Source: Verrucomicrobiota bacterium (GTDB lineage Bacteria; Verrucomicrobiota; Verrucomicrobiia; Opitutales; Opitutaceae). From it: 5,249 bases of DNA. Of this stretch, positions 4,296-5,249 are shown one piece after another. How positions within the stretch are numbered: the stretch's first letter is position 1; every line of letters starts with the position of its first letter. The notes below the pieces were generated by a model that did not search any database, was not told the origin of the DNA, and was given only the letters and a program-made list of their open reading frames with translations. The position numbers and the translations under genes are program-made. The stretch spans positions 1-5,249 of the forward strand of contig JAUPWC010000526.1 in NCBI GenBank assembly GCA_030916665.1, given 5' to 3'.

Positions 4296-5249
4296 TCAAG
4301 GCACGACTTCGATCTGCGCGACGGCGCGCTTCTCGGCGGTGGCCATGAAATGCTTCTGGGCCGAGAAGTCGGCCTCGCCATCTTTGCGGGCGGGCGGGGC
4401 GTAAGTGGCGTCTGGCTGGAGATCGCGGGCGTCCACGTTGTCGCGGAGCTCGGCCGGGAGAATTTCGCTGAGCACGCGGTCGCGCAGCGCGGGCGTGGTG
4501 ATCGGGAAGAGCGCCTCGACGCGGCGGAAGAAATTGCGCGGCATCCAGTCGGAGCTGCCGGCGTAGAGGAGCGGGTTGCCGGCGTTTTCGAAGCAGAAGA
4601 TGCGCGCGTGCTCGAGGTAGCGGCCAACGATGTTGCGCACGCGGATGTTCTCGCTGAGGCCCTTCACGCCGGGAAGGAGACAGCAGGTGGCGCGGACGAT
4701 GAGGTCGATCTGCACGCCGGCCTGGGAGGCGGCGTAAAGGTTGTCGATGGTCACCTTGTCCACGAGCTTGTTCATCTTCGCGATGATGCGCGCGGGCTTG
4801 CCGGCGGCGGCGTTGGCGGCCTCGTTGGCGATCAGCTCCTGGATGCGGGAGTGGAGGTTGAACGGCGCGACCATCAGGTGCTTGAACTCGGGCGAGCGGC
4901 CGAAGCCGGTGAGCGAGTTGAAGAGCTGTGCGACTTCGGCGGTGATCTCGGCGTTGCAGGTAAGCAGGCTGAGGTCGGTGTAGAGGCGGGCGGTCTTCGG
5001 GTTGTAGTTGCCCGTGCCGAGGTGGACGTAGCGGCGGATCTCGTCCTTCTCGCGTCTCACGACGAGGGCGATCTTGGCGTGCGTCTTCAGGCCGATGACG
5101 CCGTAGACGACGTGGATGCCGGCGCGCTCGAGCGCCTTGGCCCAGACGATGTTGTTCTCCTCGTCGAAACGGGCCTTCAGCTCGACGAGGACGGCCACCT
5201 GCTTGCCGTTCTCGGCGGCGCGGATGAGCGCGGGAATGACCGGAGAGTC
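4296..5249 (-). CDS. ppk1: Polyphosphate kinase PPK1, C-terminal part (5' end outside window)
   Basis: PPK1 reversibly transfers the terminal phosphate of ATP onto inorganic polyphosphate. It is a membrane-associated oligomer important for phosphate storage and stress survival. The frame is open from the right edge for 317 codons, beginning [20 protein letters not shown], which is internal to the enzyme. Full PPK1 is about 690-720 residues, so a little under half is visible. It includes the two phospholipase-D-like catalytic domains. His57 of the fragment, in [11 protein letters not shown] (codon 5079-5081), matches the phosphorylated His435 of the E. coli enzyme. His214, in [12 protein letters not shown] (codon 4608-4610), matches His592. 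Their 157-residue spacing equals that in E. coli. Other family segments are [36 protein letters not shown] and [19 protein letters not shown]. The tail after about residue 270, including APPARKDGE and ending AQIEVVP, is a lineage-variable extension. No mutation or truncation is visible in the part present. Confidence 0.97.
   Translation of the reverse strand, partial: DSPVIPALIRAAENGKQVAVLVELKARFDEENNIVWAKALERAGIHVVYGVIGLKTHAKIALVVRREKDEIRRYVHLGTGNYNPKTARLYTDLSLLTCNAEITAEVAQLFNSLTGFGRSPEFKHLMVAPFNLHSRIQELIANEAANAAAGKPARIIAKMNKLVDKVTIDNLYAASQAGVQIDLIVRATCCLLPGVKGLSENIRVRNIVGRYLEHARIFCFENAGNPLLYAGSSDWMPRNFFRRVEALFPITTPALRDRVLSEILPAELRDNVDARDLQPDATYAPPARKDGEADFSAQKHFMATAEKRAVAQIEVVP

Noticed and set aside
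4166..4627. A 153-codon minus-strand frame overlapping the ppk1 end
   Set aside because: It is an Arg/Ser/Pro-rich shadow frame of ppk1 that runs into the gap. Ppk1 itself has both catalytic histidines and a normal stop.

Overview
The window looks like chromosomal DNA from a GC-rich Gram-negative bacterium. Verrucomicrobiota, perhaps the Opitutaceae, is my best guess. It rests on the overall flavour of the proteins, the G/C-ending codons, the weak or absent Shine-Dalgarno sequences and the type of intergenic repeats. It is inference, because there is no rRNA or other decisive marker. All six genes lie on the minus strand, so transcription runs from right to left.

In transcription order they are: (1) the C-terminal part of polyphosphate kinase ppk1 (4296-5249, 5' end outside the window); (2) an uncharacterised 126-residue protein (3704-4084, GTG start); (3) a fused, 12-helix iron(III)-type ABC transporter permease (1633-3327); (4) an EamA/DMT-family exporter (644-1483); (5) 5-hydroxyisourate hydrolase, the transthyretin-like enzyme of urate breakdown (203-547); and (6) the N-terminal 53 residues of a small protein resembling the antitoxins of MazF-type modules (1-159, cut by the window edge). 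The gaps between them, in the same order, are 211, 376, 149, 96 and 43 bp.

These genes do not form a pathway. They look like singly or loosely arranged housekeeping and accessory genes that share a strand. The gaps carry most of the unexplained structure. There is a long imperfect inverted repeat of the dispersed kind that gives spurious 'RHPERSEGS' peptides (3502-3583). There are degenerate 9-bp-period 'cacgga' tracts in two gaps and a weaker relative in a third. A perfect 10-bp hairpin spans the permease stop codon, a 12-bp palindrome touches the EamA stop codon, a compact GC hairpin may be the terminator of the 126-residue gene, and there is a reasonable sigma70-type promoter for the hydrolase.

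I found no CRISPR array, tRNA, rRNA, transposase or convincing new defence or biosynthetic system. The most useful leads are the repeat families, the permease without visible ATPase or binding-protein partners, and the unrecognised gene downstream of ppk1.
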